From the IMG/VR virus record IMGVR_UViG_3300047317_000106, positions 1 to 20,141 of that record: DNA of 20,141 nt; one strand, 5' to 3'. This document shows positions 5,427 through 13,321 of the stretch, in pieces. The notes beneath the pieces were generated by a model that made no database searches, had not been told where the DNA came from, and was given only the letters and a program-made list of their open reading frames with translations. Every line of letters begins with the position of its first letter. The first letter of the stretch is position 1. The DNA is from a virus. A program made the translations under genes and the position numbers.

Positions 5427-5900
5427 ATGCCGCGTGCTCCAGCCCCACAGGTCAGGTTCTCGCAGGCGATCTTTGATCGCATCTGCGACATGATCGCGGA
5501 CGGCAAGAGCGTGCGGCAGGCGTGCGCCGGGAAGGGCATGCCGGATCGCGCGACGTTCAATCGCTGGCGCAAGAGCACACCCGAATTGCAGGCTCAGTAC
5601 GACGCTGCATGCATCGAGCGCGAAGAGGTCTATTTCGAGCAGATCGTCGACATTGCGGATGAATGCCGCGTTGGCGTCAAGAAAACGACGAAGGCCAATG
5701 GCGACGTCGAAACAGTTGAAATCGATATGGTCGAGCGCGCGCGGGTGCAGATCGACGCGCGCAAATGGACCTTGGCGCGCATGAACCGCAAGAAATACGG
5801 CGATCACGTCACCGAGGAACTCACCGGCCCGAATGGCGGGCCGCTGCAGATTGAGCGCGTGCGCCTTCGCATGACGCCGGTCGAGGAACTGCCGGAATGA
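5427..5900 (+). CDS. Terminase small subunit
   Basis: This 157-residue protein has the usual small-terminase plan. There is an N-terminal helix-turn-helix (residues about 10-50: FSQAIFDRICDMIADGKS, VRQACAGKG, RATFNRWRKS), a central helical region (LQAQYDAACIEREEVYFEQIVDIADEC) and a later helix with WTLARMNRKKYGD, a segment common in Burkholderia and enterobacterial phage small terminases. The C-terminus (after GPNGGPLQIERVRL) would contact the large subunit or portal. Small terminases bind the packaging site as a ring and regulate the motor. It lies directly upstream of the large subunit. The stop forms an ATGA overlap with a mini-ORF. Confidence 0.85.
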   Translation: MPRAPAPQVRFSQAIFDRICDMIADGKSVRQACAGKGMPDRATFNRWRKSTPELQAQYDAACIEREEVYFEQIVDIADECRVGVKKTTKANGDVETVEIDMVERARVQIDARKWTLARMNRKKYGDHVTEELTGPNGGPLQIERVRLRMTPVEELPE

Positions 5901-5965
5901 GCGACGATCGCGACCACTTCGACGAACGACTGGGGAACAGCCGTGAGCGCCGTCGCCAGCACTGA
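5897..5965 (+). CDS. 22-codon mini-ORF between small and large terminase genes
   Basis: The ATG at 5897 overlaps the small terminase stop as ATGA. The frame encodes 22 polar residues (MSDDRDHFDERLGNSRERRR...) and stops 20 bases inside the large terminase gene, which starts with GTG at 5943. It covers that gene's GGGGA Shine-Dalgarno (5932-5936). As with the 2515-2574 mini-ORF, a bridging role in translational coupling is plausible; a peptide function is not supported. It may be chance. Confidence 0.28.
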   Translation: MSDDRDHFDERLGNSRERRRQH

Positions 5966-7415
5966 CATCGAGCTTCCGCACAACTGGACGCCTCGCATCT
6001 ATCAGGGCCGTCTGTGGAACTACCTGCTGCGCGGCGGCACGCGCGCAATCGACATCGCGCATCGCCGATGGGGCAAGGACGAGGTAGCACTGCACTGGAG
6101 CGCCATCGCGGCGCATGATCGCGTCGCCAGCTACTGGCACCTGCTGCCGCAGGCCTCGCAGGCGCGTAAGGCCATCTGGGACGCTATCAATCCGCACACC
6201 GGCAAGCGCCGTATCGACGAAGCGTTCCCGCAGGAGCTGCGCAAGCGCACGCGCGAGCAGGACATGTTCATCGAGTTCAAATCCGGCTCGACATGGCAGG
6301 TGCTGGGTTCCGACAACTTCAACTCGCTCGTCGGTTCGCCGCCCGCGGGCATCGTCATGTCAGAGTGGGCACTGTGCAATCCGGCCGCCTGGGCGTATCT
6401 GAAGCCGATCCTCGACGAAAACGGCGGCTGGGCGATCTTCATCACGACGCCGCGGGGCAAGAATCACGCGCACGCCATGTACCAGATGGCGAAGGCCAAC
6501 CCGAAATGGTTCGCCGAGGTGTCGAACGTTCTGAAAACGGGCCGTTTCTCGAAGTCCGAGCTTGCGGAGCAGCGCGCCGAGTATCGCGCGATGTACGGCA
6601 AGGATCAGGGCGACGCGATGTTCGAGCAGGAACTGATGTGCAGCTTCGATGCGGCGATTCTGGGCGCTTATTACGGCTCGGAAATGGCCGACGCGGTCCG
6701 CGAAGGGCGCATCTGCAAGGTGGCGCACGATCCGTCGCTGCCCGTCTTCACGGCTTGGGACATTGGGCGCACCGATGACACGTCGATCTGGTTCTTTCAG
6801 GTCGCATGGGGCGAAATCCGCGTTATCGACTTCCATCACGAGAGCGGCAAGGACCCGAAGCACTACGCCGAGGTATGCCACGGGCGCGAAATCATCGTCG
6901 ACGAGCACGGTGAGAACGGCAAGCCGGTGAAATGGCACTTTGGCGCGCCGCTTCCCGAACATGCTCACCGTGCGGCCTACCACTACGGCCTGCACTGGCT
7001 GCCGCACGACGCCAAGCCGAAGACTTTCGCGTCGCCGCGCTCCGGTCTTGAGCAACTACGTGACTTCGGCATCAAGGCCAAGATCACGCCGAAGTTGAGC
7101 GTTCAGGACGGCATCCAGTCGGCGCGCCAGACGCTGCCGCAATGCTGGTTCGATGAAGAGCGCTGCGAATTCGGCATCGAGTCGCTGAAGAACTACCGCC
7201 GCGAGTGGGACGACGAAGCGAAGATCTTCACCGACAGCCCGGTCCACGACTGGACGAGCCACGCATCGGATGCCTTCCGCTATCTGTCGCTGGTGTGGCG
7301 CAATCCCGAATCCGAGAAGCCGGTTGAAAAGCCGCGCTTCCTGCATGACCTCACCGCCAGCGAAGTTTTCTGGCCTTCGCAATCCTCCAACTCTTCGCAA
7401 CGGGAGCGCATATGA
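5943..7415 (+). CDS. Terminase large subunit (packaging ATPase/nuclease)
   Basis: The 490-residue protein is the DNA-packaging motor. The ATPase half shows an adenine-binding-like start (NWTPRIYQGRLWNYL), Walker A IAHRRWGKDEVAL (residues about 38-50), Walker B AGIVMSEW with the acidic E141, and coupling motif IFITTPRGK (166-173). The nuclease half shows FTAWDIGRTDDTSIW with D273 and D279, and a final DWTSHASDAFRYL with D443, matching the acidic residues of the RNase H-like headful nuclease. The start is GTG at 5943, six bases after GGGGA. It packages DNA into the prohead through the portal encoded two genes on. The final four bases overlap the next start. Closest relatives are probably P22-like or Bcep22-like terminases; packaging type (headful or cohesive ends) cannot be told from sequence. 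Confidence 0.93.
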   Translation: MSAVASTDIELPHNWTPRIYQGRLWNYLLRGGTRAIDIAHRRWGKDEVALHWSAIAAHDRVASYWHLLPQASQARKAIWDAINPHTGKRRIDEAFPQELRKRTREQDMFIEFKSGSTWQVLGSDNFNSLVGSPPAGIVMSEWALCNPAAWAYLKPILDENGGWAIFITTPRGKNHAHAMYQMAKANPKWFAEVSNVLKTGRFSKSELAEQRAEYRAMYGKDQGDAMFEQELMCSFDAAILGAYYGSEMADAVREGRICKVAHDPSLPVFTAWDIGRTDDTSIWFFQVAWGEIRVIDFHHESGKDPKHYAEVCHGREIIVDEHGENGKPVKWHFGAPLPEHAHRAAYHYGLHWLPHDAKPKTFASPRSGLEQLRDFGIKAKITPKLSVQDGIQSARQTLPQCWFDEERCEFGIESLKNYRREWDDEAKIFTDSPVHDWTSHASDAFRYLSLVWRNPESEKPVEKPRFLHDLTASEVFWPSQSSNSSQRERI

Positions 7416-7693
7416 ACCCAGCAGCACCGGCTTATACCCCCAAGCAGATCAGCGCCTCTGGCAACGTCTGCGCCATCGACGGCATCCTTGGCGGGATCTT
7501 CGTAAGCGCGGCGAGCGCGACGCCGACCATCACCGTCTATGACGATGCTGCCACCGGCACCACGACGAAGCTCGTCGACACGTTCACGCCGGTCGCAGGC
7601 ACCTGGTATCCGATGCCGTTCGCCTTCTCGAAGGGCTTGAACGTCGTCATCGGCGGCACCGTGTCGGCAACCGTCGGCTACACCCCGGGCTAA
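7412..7693 (+). CDS. Small beta-rich protein, possible decoration or accessory structural protein
   Basis: This 93-residue protein (MNPAAPAYTPKQISASGNVC...) is mostly short predicted strands with Gly, Thr and Val (GGIFVSAASA, TITVYDDAATG, TTTKLVDTFTP, GTWYPMPFAF, LNVVIGGTVSATVGYTPG), suggesting a beta-sandwich. It begins in an ATGA overlap with the large terminase gene and ends six bases before the portal gene. No domain was named with confidence. The fold style is common in small virion decoration proteins, so a structural role is inferred. Confidence 0.6.
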   Translation: MNPAAPAYTPKQISASGNVCAIDGILGGIFVSAASATPTITVYDDAATGTTTKLVDTFTPVAGTWYPMPFAFSKGLNVVIGGTVSATVGYTPG

Positions 7694-7699
7694 AACAAC

Positions 7700-9994
7700 A
7701 TGAGCGACGCAACAGCAGCCGCCAATACGGCCACTCCGTTCGACACGGACGTCATCCGCTGGGTAAAGGAAATCGAGCTTTACGAGCAGAAGGCATCCGC
7801 ATGGGAAACCAAGTCGAAGAAGATCCTTCGCCGGTACAAGGACGAGCGCGGCGCGCGCGAAGAGCGCGAGGCCCGCTATAACGTGCTCTGGTCGAATATC
7901 CAGACGCTGCTGCCGGCGCTCTATTCGCGCAACCCCAAGCCCGACTTCCAGCGGCGCTTCCTCGATGCTGACCCGGTGGGCCGCGTCACGTGCGAGATTC
8001 TGGAGCGCGCGACGACGTTCACGCTCGACAAGGAAGATTTCTTCCTGACGGCTCGACAATGCGTCACCGATCGTCTGCTGCCCGGCCGCGGCACGGTGTG
8101 GATCCGCTATGTGCCGCATTTCGCCGAAGCCGCGACGGCACAGCTGGGCGGCTCCATCCCGAACGAAGGCCTGCAGGTCGATGACGACGCCAATGCCAAC
8201 GAAACGCCCGATCAGGTGCAGCAAACCGCATCTTCCGGCGAGCCGATTGAGGATGTCGAGTATGAAGAGGTCGACATCGACTATGTGCATTGGAGCGACT
8301 TCGGTCACACCATCGCGCGCACGTGGGAAGAGGTCCGTGCCGTCTGGCGCATTGCGTATCTGACGCGTCCCGAGCTGGTCAAGCGCTTCGGTCCCGACAT
8401 CGGCGGCAAGGTCGCGCTCGATTACAAGCCCGAAGACCTGAAGGGGCAGGAGAACACCGAGTATCAGCGCAAGGCCGCGGTCTATGAGATCTGGGACAAG
8501 CTGACGAAAAAAGTGTTCTGGATTAGCAAGACCTACATGTTCGGGCCGCTCGACAAGCGCGACGACATGCTCGGGCTGCAGAATTTCTTCCCATGCCCGC
8601 GGCCGATCTTCCCGAACATGCCGAACGACAGCATCATCCCGACGCCCGATTACGCGATGTATCAGGATCAGGCGCGCGAACTGGACGATCTGACGAACCG
8701 CATTGCGCTGCTCACCGACGCGATCCGCGCGACTGGCGTCTATGACTCGTCGGTGCCGGGCCTTCAGCAGATCCTCGCCGGCGGCTACGACAACAAGCTC
8801 GTGCCCGTCGATTCGTGGGCGGCATTCGCCGAAAAGGGCGGCATTGCGGGCGCCATTCAGCTGCTCCCGATGAAGGATCTCGCGGATACGCTGCTCGTGC
8901 TCTATAACTCGCGCGACAAGGTCAAGGAGGACCTGTACGAGATCACCGGCATGTCCGACATCATCCGGGGCTCGACAGACGCTGCCGAGACGTATGGCGC
9001 GCAGCAGATCAAGGCCAATTTCGCGTCGATCCGTCTGGAGGACATGCAGGCAGAGGTGCAACGTTTCGCGCGCGATGTCGTGGTGATGGTCGCCGAGGTG
9101 CTCGCCAACCAGTTCGACATCCAGACGCTCGCTGACATTTCCGGCTATCCGCTGATGACGCAGCAGGAAAAGCAGATCGCACAGGAAATCGTGAAGCTCG
9201 GCGGCCAGCTTCCTGACGAGATGCAGAAGCCATCCTACGAGCCGACGTGGGAAGAGGTCGATCATCTGCTGCGCAACGCCAACATGCGGCATTTCCGCCT
9301 GGACATCGAGACGGACTCGACGCTCAAGATGGACCAGCAGCAGGAGAAGGCCGATCGCTCCGAGTTCCTGAAGGCGATGGGCGAATTCATCAGCGCCGCG
9401 GTGAATGCGCCGCCGACGCTGCTGCCGCTGCTGTGCGAAATGCTGATGTTCGCGGTCCGCGCCTTCCCGGTCGGCAAGACGCTCGAAGCGTGCTTCCAGG
9501 AGACGGTCGACAAGCTCCAGCAGCAGGCCAAAGCCGCCGCATCTGCGCCGCCGAAGCCGGATCCGGAGCAGATCAAGGCGCAGACGACGCTTCAGGTCGC
9601 TCAGTTGAAGCAGCAGGGCGATGCGGCCGAGACGCAGCAGCGCGGGCAGATCGAGATGCAGAAGCTCCAGCTTGAGGCCCAGAACGACGAGCGCAAGGCT
9701 CAACTGGATGCGTGGGTCGCTCAGATGGAGCAGCACGCGCAGGCCCAGCAGGCCGCGCAGGAGATGCAACTCGAAGCACAGCGAAACGCGATGGAGCAGC
9801 ACGGGCAGATGATCGCGGAGCGCATGCGGACCGAAATGGAGCAACAGACCGAGCGCATGAAGCAGGCTTTCGCCATCATGATCGCGCAGATGAACAACGC
9901 CGCGAAGATCGAGGTCGCCGAGATCGGCGCGCAGTCCACGCTCGACGCAGCGCAGGTGAGCGCCGCGCGGGCGGCAACCAACGGAGCCGACTGA
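7700..9994 (+). CDS. Portal protein (P22-like)
   Basis: The 764-residue protein reads as a P22-type portal. Residues about 15-330 form the clip/wing/stem region (VIRWVKEIELYEQKASAWETK, LWSNIQTLLPALYSRNPKPDF, DRLLPGRGTVWIRY). A central segment includes YQDQARELDDLTNRIALLTDAIRATGVYDSS and YEITGMSDIIRGSTDAAETYGAQQIKANF, typical of this portal family. From about residue 618 the C-terminus is a very long Gln/Ala/Glu/Met-rich helix (to about 745), comparable to the helical barrel of P22 portal. The portal dodecamer sits at one capsid vertex as the channel for packaging and ejection. It lies downstream of terminase, as usual. An acidic loop near residues 155-195 may be an insertion. Confidence 0.88.
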   Translation: MSDATAAANTATPFDTDVIRWVKEIELYEQKASAWETKSKKILRRYKDERGAREEREARYNVLWSNIQTLLPALYSRNPKPDFQRRFLDADPVGRVTCEILERATTFTLDKEDFFLTARQCVTDRLLPGRGTVWIRYVPHFAEAATAQLGGSIPNEGLQVDDDANANETPDQVQQTASSGEPIEDVEYEEVDIDYVHWSDFGHTIARTWEEVRAVWRIAYLTRPELVKRFGPDIGGKVALDYKPEDLKGQENTEYQRKAAVYEIWDKLTKKVFWISKTYMFGPLDKRDDMLGLQNFFPCPRPIFPNMPNDSIIPTPDYAMYQDQARELDDLTNRIALLTDAIRATGVYDSSVPGLQQILAGGYDNKLVPVDSWAAFAEKGGIAGAIQLLPMKDLADTLLVLYNSRDKVKEDLYEITGMSDIIRGSTDAAETYGAQQIKANFASIRLEDMQAEVQRFARDVVVMVAEVLANQFDIQTLADISGYPLMTQQEKQIAQEIVKLGGQLPDEMQKPSYEPTWEEVDHLLRNANMRHFRLDIETDSTLKMDQQQEKADRSEFLKAMGEFISAAVNAPPTLLPLLCEMLMFAVRAFPVGKTLEACFQETVDKLQQQAKAAASAPPKPDPEQIKAQTTLQVAQLKQQGDAAETQQRGQIEMQKLQLEAQNDERKAQLDAWVAQMEQHAQAQQAAQEMQLEAQRNAMEQHGQMIAERMRTEMEQQTERMKQAFAIMIAQMNNAAKIEVAEIGAQSTLDAAQVSAARAATNGAD

Positions 9995-9995
9995 T

Positions 9996-10361
9996 ATGCC
10001 GATCTACACCACCCGTTGCGCCTCATGCGGGCAAGAGCACGATATCTACCGCACCGTCGCCGAGCGCGATCGCGATCTTCCGCAGTGCTGTGGCGCTGTG
10101 ATGGGTCGCAAGGTGACGGCGCCCTACGTTGCGCCCGACATTCAGGCCTATCAGGCTGTCGCCGTCGACGTCGCCACCGGCAAGCCACCCGTCATCAACA
10201 GCCGCAGCGCGCACCGCGACTTTCTCAAGCGCAACGGCTATACCGAGGTCGGCAACGAGTCTATCGGTCGCAACCGCAAGGAAGGCGAGGTACGCGGCGA
10301 TTTCAACCTGCGCAAGGAACTGACCGATGCCACGCGCGAAGTTCTGGGGAAACATTCATGA
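9996..10361 (+). CDS. FmdB-type zinc ribbon protein
   Basis: This 121-residue protein begins MPIYTTRCASCGQEHD and has a second cysteine pair in LPQCCGAVMGRKV, giving C8, C11, C31 and C32. That resembles the FmdB-type regulatory zinc ribbon: CxxC, about 20 residues, then a second Cys knuckle, here CC rather than CxxC. The remaining 80 residues (INSRSAHRDFLKRNGYTEVGNE onward) are basic and polar. Such proteins often sit between portal and scaffold genes in podoviruses; their role is not settled, with DNA or head-vertex binding possible. The start follows the portal stop by one base, and the stop overlaps the next start as ATGA. Confidence 0.8.
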   Translation: MPIYTTRCASCGQEHDIYRTVAERDRDLPQCCGAVMGRKVTAPYVAPDIQAYQAVAVDVATGKPPVINSRSAHRDFLKRNGYTEVGNESIGRNRKEGEVRGDFNLRKELTDATREVLGKHS

Positions 10362-10579
10362 TCGGCGCCTTTCTTCCGAAGCTCATCCCGTTGCTCGAAC
10401 AGACGCGCATGCAGGCCATGTTGAAGCAGCAACAGGCGATGCAGCAGCAGCAACCGCAGCCGATGCCGGGCGCCACGCCCGCCATGCAGCCGCACGCCGG
10501 CATGCCGATGCAACAGCCTCCCATGCCGCCGCAGGGCGCGCCGCAGATGCCGCCCGGCGCACCGATGCCGCCGCACTAG
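10358..10579 (+). CDS. Met/Pro/Gln-rich small protein, unknown
   Basis: I place the start at the ATG of the ATGA overlap (10358), eight bases after GGGGA at 10346-10350, giving 73 residues. The first part is a short amphipathic helix (MIGAFLPKLIPLLEQTRMQAML). The rest is a disordered run of Met, Pro and Gln (KQQQAMQQQQPQPMPG and so on, ending MPPH). No family is recognised. It is the last gene of the packaging block, before the second TTCCCGCTGCCTA site. The helix could anchor to a virion partner with the Pro-rich tail as a spacer, but there is no direct support. Confidence 0.6.
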   Translation: MIGAFLPKLIPLLEQTRMQAMLKQQQAMQQQQPQPMPGATPAMQPHAGMPMQQPPMPPQGAPQMPPGAPMPPH

Positions 10580-10591
10580 CGCATTGCCGCG

Positions 10592-10639
10592 AAATTTCCC
10601 GCTGCCTAGCATCCTCAGCATGCAAATCAGCGGGGATTT
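10592..10639 (+). promoter_or_regulatory. Inverted repeat joining motif copy 2 to the scaffold Shine-Dalgarno
   Basis: AAATTTCCCGCTG (10592-10604) can pair with CAGCGGGGATTT (10628-10639) with one bulged base and one wobble or mismatch, enclosing 23 bases. The right arm holds the GGGGA (10632-10636) that serves as Shine-Dalgarno for the scaffold gene at 10646. It may be an RNA stem if transcription crosses from upstream, or an operator-like DNA palindrome around the motif. Confidence 0.45.
10596..10608 (+). promoter_or_regulatory. Late-region intergenic motif, copy 2 (TTCCCGCTGCCTA)
   Basis: This is identical in 13 bases to the sites at 4609 and 16522. It agrees with copy 3 over 19 of 20 bases (TTTCCCGCTGCCTAG-ATCC). 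It lies 17 bases after the stop of the Met/Pro-rich gene and 37 bases before the scaffold start. TAGCAT follows at the position of TATGCT in copy 1 and TAGAAT in copy 3, as a weak -10-like hexamer. Its placement at the head of the scaffold-capsid genes supports a transcription signal. Confidence 0.6.
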
Positions 10640-10645
10640 CCCAAA

Positions 10646-11707
10646 ATGGACGTCGATAACGGTCAGCAGGCGGTAGAAACGGGCGGTGGTGAAGTCACGC
10701 AAACGGCTGAACTCTCGCTGCGCGAAGAACTCGCGAAGAATCTCGCCGATCTGAAGGGCAACGCTGGCGGCGAAGAGACGGGTTCCACCGGCTCGACGGA
10801 AACGACGCAAACCGCGCCCGCTGCAAAGACCGAAACGTCCACCACCGACGACGGCAAGCAAACGACGTCGACGGAAGCCACGCCGACCACCCAGACCGAA
10901 ACGAAATCGAAGGCCCCGCAGTCGTGGAGCGCCGCCGACCGCGCGCACTGGGACAAGATCCCCGCCGAAGTACAGGCCGTCATTGCCCGCCGCGAGGAAG
11001 AAGCGCACCGCGGCATCACATCGATGGGGCAGGACGCCGCTTTCGGACGCAAGGTCAACGAAGTCGTTTCACCCTACCTGCCGATGATTCGCGCCGAAGG
11101 CGGCGATCCCGTCGGTGCGGTGCAGAGTCTGCTGCAAACTGCCTATACGTTGCGCGCGGGCAATCCGGAACAGAAGGTTGGTTTGTTCCGTCAGCTCGCG
11201 CAGCAGTTTGGAGTTGATTTAAACGCTGTTTCAGCCGGTGCCCAGCAGGTTGACCCCCAGGTGCATGCACTTCAGCAGGAGCTTGCGCATATCAAGGGTC
11301 ATCTGCAGCAAGGCGAGCAACAGCAACATCAGCAAGTTCAGGCACAAGCCGAGCAGATTATCAGCGCGTTCGCTGCGGACCCGAAGAACGAGTTCTATGG
11401 ACAGGTCGCCCCCTTGATGGGTCAGCTGATCATGTCCGGACAGGCTTCGGACATGCAAGACGCCTACGATAGAGCCTGCTGGGCTACGCCTGATGTTCGT
11501 TCCACAATTCTCACCCGCCAGACGGCGGATGCAGAGGCGAAGCGAGCAGCCGACGCGAAAGCGAAAGCTGATGCGAAGCGACGCGCAGCAGGATCGATCA
11601 GCGGATCGCCGGGAGCGCCAGTCTCCACGACGACCACCGCCGCGAATCAGAACCTGTCCTTGCGCGATGAACTGCGGGCGAATCTTCGCGCCGCGACCTC
11701 TTCGTAA
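10646..11707 (+). CDS. Probable capsid scaffolding protein
   Basis: This 353-residue protein directly precedes the major capsid gene and has typical scaffold composition: an acidic Thr/Ser/Glu-rich disordered N-terminal arm (residues about 10-92), a conserved-looking segment PQSWSAADRAHWDKIPAEVQAVIARREEE (in part, from about 92), long helices rich in Gln, and a basic Lys/Ala C-terminal region (ADAEAKRAADAKAKADAKRRA). PQSWS...AHWDKIPAEVQ is common in scaffold or head proteins of podoviruses. A short motif occurs at both ends: LSLREELAKNL (23-33) and LSLRDELRANL (337-347). The gene segment near 11161-11220 is about 50% GC by hand count, lower than the flanks. No protease motif was seen. It would guide capsid assembly and leave or be lost before packaging. 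Confidence 0.75.
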   Translation: MDVDNGQQAVETGGGEVTQTAELSLREELAKNLADLKGNAGGEETGSTGSTETTQTAPAAKTETSTTDDGKQTTSTEATPTTQTETKSKAPQSWSAADRAHWDKIPAEVQAVIARREEEAHRGITSMGQDAAFGRKVNEVVSPYLPMIRAEGGDPVGAVQSLLQTAYTLRAGNPEQKVGLFRQLAQQFGVDLNAVSAGAQQVDPQVHALQQELAHIKGHLQQGEQQQHQQVQAQAEQIISAFAADPKNEFYGQVAPLMGQLIMSGQASDMQDAYDRACWATPDVRSTILTRQTADAEAKRAADAKAKADAKRRAAGSISGSPGAPVSTTTTAANQNLSLRDELRANLRAATSS

Positions 11708-11728
11708 AACATCGTCAGGAGCCTCACC

Positions 11729-12718
11729 ATGGGACTGCAAAACCCCAGCAGCACCTTGACGGAAATCGTGACCACGACCCTGCGCAACCGCACGGGCAAG
11801 CTGGCCGATAACGTCACCAAAAACAACGCGCTTCTTTACCGTCTTCGCCGGCGCGGCAACGTCAAGCCCGTCTCGGGCGGTCGCACCATCGTTCAGGAAC
11901 TCGAATACGCTGAAAACGGTACGTTCAAGCGCTACAGCGGTTATGAAGCGCTGAACATCTCGCCGTCGGACGTGTTCACGGGTGCCGAGTTCAACTATGC
12001 GCAGGCAGCAGTTGCCATTTCGATCTCAGGCCTCGAACAGCTCCAGAACAATGGCGAAGAAGCCATCATCGACCTGCTCGAGTCGCGCATCAAGAACGCG
12101 GAAAAGACGCTGGTCAACAACATCGCGCTCGACTGCTATTCCGACGGTACCGCAGATGGTGGCCGCCAGATCGGCGGGCTCGCGCTGCTCGTGTCGGCTA
12201 CGCCGGCGACGGGTGTCGTGGGCGGCATCGATGCCTCGACGTCGATCGGCGCGTTCTGGCGCAATACGGCGTTCTCGGCCGTGACGGACGGCGGCGGCGC
12301 AGCGACGTCGGCGAACATCCAGTCGTACATGAACCGCGTGTACGTCCAGCAGGTTCGCGGCACGGACAAGCCGGATCTGATCATCGCCGATAACAACTAC
12401 TTCCGGCTGTATCTGGAGTCGTTGCAGGCCATCCAGCGCATCACATCGAATGAAATGGGCGAAGCGGGCTTCGACTCGCTGAAGTACATGAATTCCGACG
12501 TGGTGCTCGACGGTGGTTTCGGCGGTGGTGCGCCGGCGAACACGATGCAGTTCCTGAACACGGACTACATCTACTTCCGCCCGCACGTCGACCGCAACTT
12601 CGCCCCGATCGGTGACGATCGGTTCGCCGTCAATCAGGACGCGATGGTCAAGCTCGTCGGCTTCGCCGGCAACATGACCGTGTCGAATCGCCGTCTGCAA
12701 GCTCTGCTCAAGGGCTAA
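11729..12718 (+). CDS. Major capsid protein (HK97-like fold expected)
   Basis: This 329-residue protein is placed after the scaffold gene with an AGGAG Shine-Dalgarno (11717-11721). It begins MGLQNPSSTLTEIVTTTLRNRTGKLADNV and contains VSGGRTIVQELEYAENGTFKRYSGYE-type segments (residues about 47-75), the helix GEEAIIDLLESRIKNAEKTLVNNIA, and VVLDGGFGGGAPANTMQFLNTDYI near the C-terminus. This order is familiar from Bcep22- and BPP-1-like podovirus capsid proteins of about 330 residues, which adopt an HK97-like fold without a large prodomain. It forms the icosahedral shell. No cleavage site is obvious. The next gene is a probable cement protein. Confidence 0.85.
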   Translation: MGLQNPSSTLTEIVTTTLRNRTGKLADNVTKNNALLYRLRRRGNVKPVSGGRTIVQELEYAENGTFKRYSGYEALNISPSDVFTGAEFNYAQAAVAISISGLEQLQNNGEEAIIDLLESRIKNAEKTLVNNIALDCYSDGTADGGRQIGGLALLVSATPATGVVGGIDASTSIGAFWRNTAFSAVTDGGGAATSANIQSYMNRVYVQQVRGTDKPDLIIADNNYFRLYLESLQAIQRITSNEMGEAGFDSLKYMNSDVVLDGGFGGGAPANTMQFLNTDYIYFRPHVDRNFAPIGDDRFAVNQDAMVKLVGFAGNMTVSNRRLQALLKG

Positions 12719-12728
12719 GGGGAACGAC

Positions 12729-13310
12729 ATGGGTTTCATTGCATATGACACGACGATGGGTGTCGTCAAGCTGACGGATGTGGATGCCGTTGGTCCCGGT
12801 CCGCTCAATCTCGTTGCTGGCACCGGTGCGGGTCGCCAGTCGTTCAGCTTCGAGATCATGCGCGGCTATGACCCGGCGCTCGGCGGCGGCGAGTTCGTCT
12901 TCGCGCAGGCGAGCGGCACCCTGGCGGCTGGCGACGTCTGCCAGTTCAACCAGTCGCTTACCAATGGCGTCATCATCAACGCGGCGGCGAAGTGGGCCGG
13001 CACGGCAAACAGCGGTGATGTGATCGGTGTGGCCGTCGCGGCAATGACGACTGGACAGTGGGGCTGGTTCCAGGTCAGCGGCAACGCCATCGTGACGTGC
13101 TCGGGTGCGCCGGTCGCCGGCAATCCCGTGTACTGGCAAGCTGCGGGCGTCGTCAGCCCGACGCTGGTCGCCGGCAAGCAGCTGCTCGGGTCGAAGTTTG
13201 CCACGGCTCCCGCTGTGACGCTCGGCAGCGGCTCGACCGCAGTCGTTCTGTCGGCCACGCAGGCAGTGCTGCTGCTCGACCGCTGCACGGCTCAGTCGAA
13301 CATCACCTAA
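12729..13310 (+). CDS. Probable capsid cement/decoration protein
   Basis: The 193-residue product follows the capsid gene by ten bases with an AGGGGAA ribosome site. It is almost entirely beta-rich and Gly/Ala/Val-rich. A start MGFIAYDTTMGVVKLTDVDAV is followed by a barrel-like section (GEFVFAQASGTLAAGDVCQF, GVAVAAMTTGQWGWFQVSGNAIV, APVAGNPVYWQAAGVV). The GVAVAAMTTGQWGWFQVSG segment is a recurrent pattern in phage head decoration proteins. It would stabilise the expanded capsid from outside; BPP-1 has a cement protein in the same position. A strong terminator follows. Assignment rests on position and beta-rich pattern. Confidence 0.7.
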   Translation: MGFIAYDTTMGVVKLTDVDAVGPGPLNLVAGTGAGRQSFSFEIMRGYDPALGGGEFVFAQASGTLAAGDVCQFNQSLTNGVIINAAAKWAGTANSGDVIGVAVAAMTTGQWGWFQVSGNAIVTCSGAPVAGNPVYWQAAGVVSPTLVAGKQLLGSKFATAPAVTLGSGSTAVVLSATQAVLLLDRCTAQSNIT

Positions 13311-13321
13311 GCATCACTCTC

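Noticed and set aside
6348-6365. Large terminase Walker B with Ser-Glu instead of Asp-Glu
   Set aside because: A Ser-Glu pair in this motif, followed by an aromatic residue and Ala, is familiar in this terminase subgroup, so it is not evidence of a dead enzyme.
7280-9844. Open reading frame of 854 codons on the minus strand across the portal gene
   Set aside because: It mirrors the GC-rich third-position bias of the portal and large terminase genes; its product is Leu/Arg/His/Asp-rich without domains, and the opposite strand has clear homology-type motifs.
12026-12859. Open reading frame of 277 codons on the minus strand over the capsid genes
   Set aside because: It is an antisense shadow of the capsid protein coding frame; the product has no recognisable fold.
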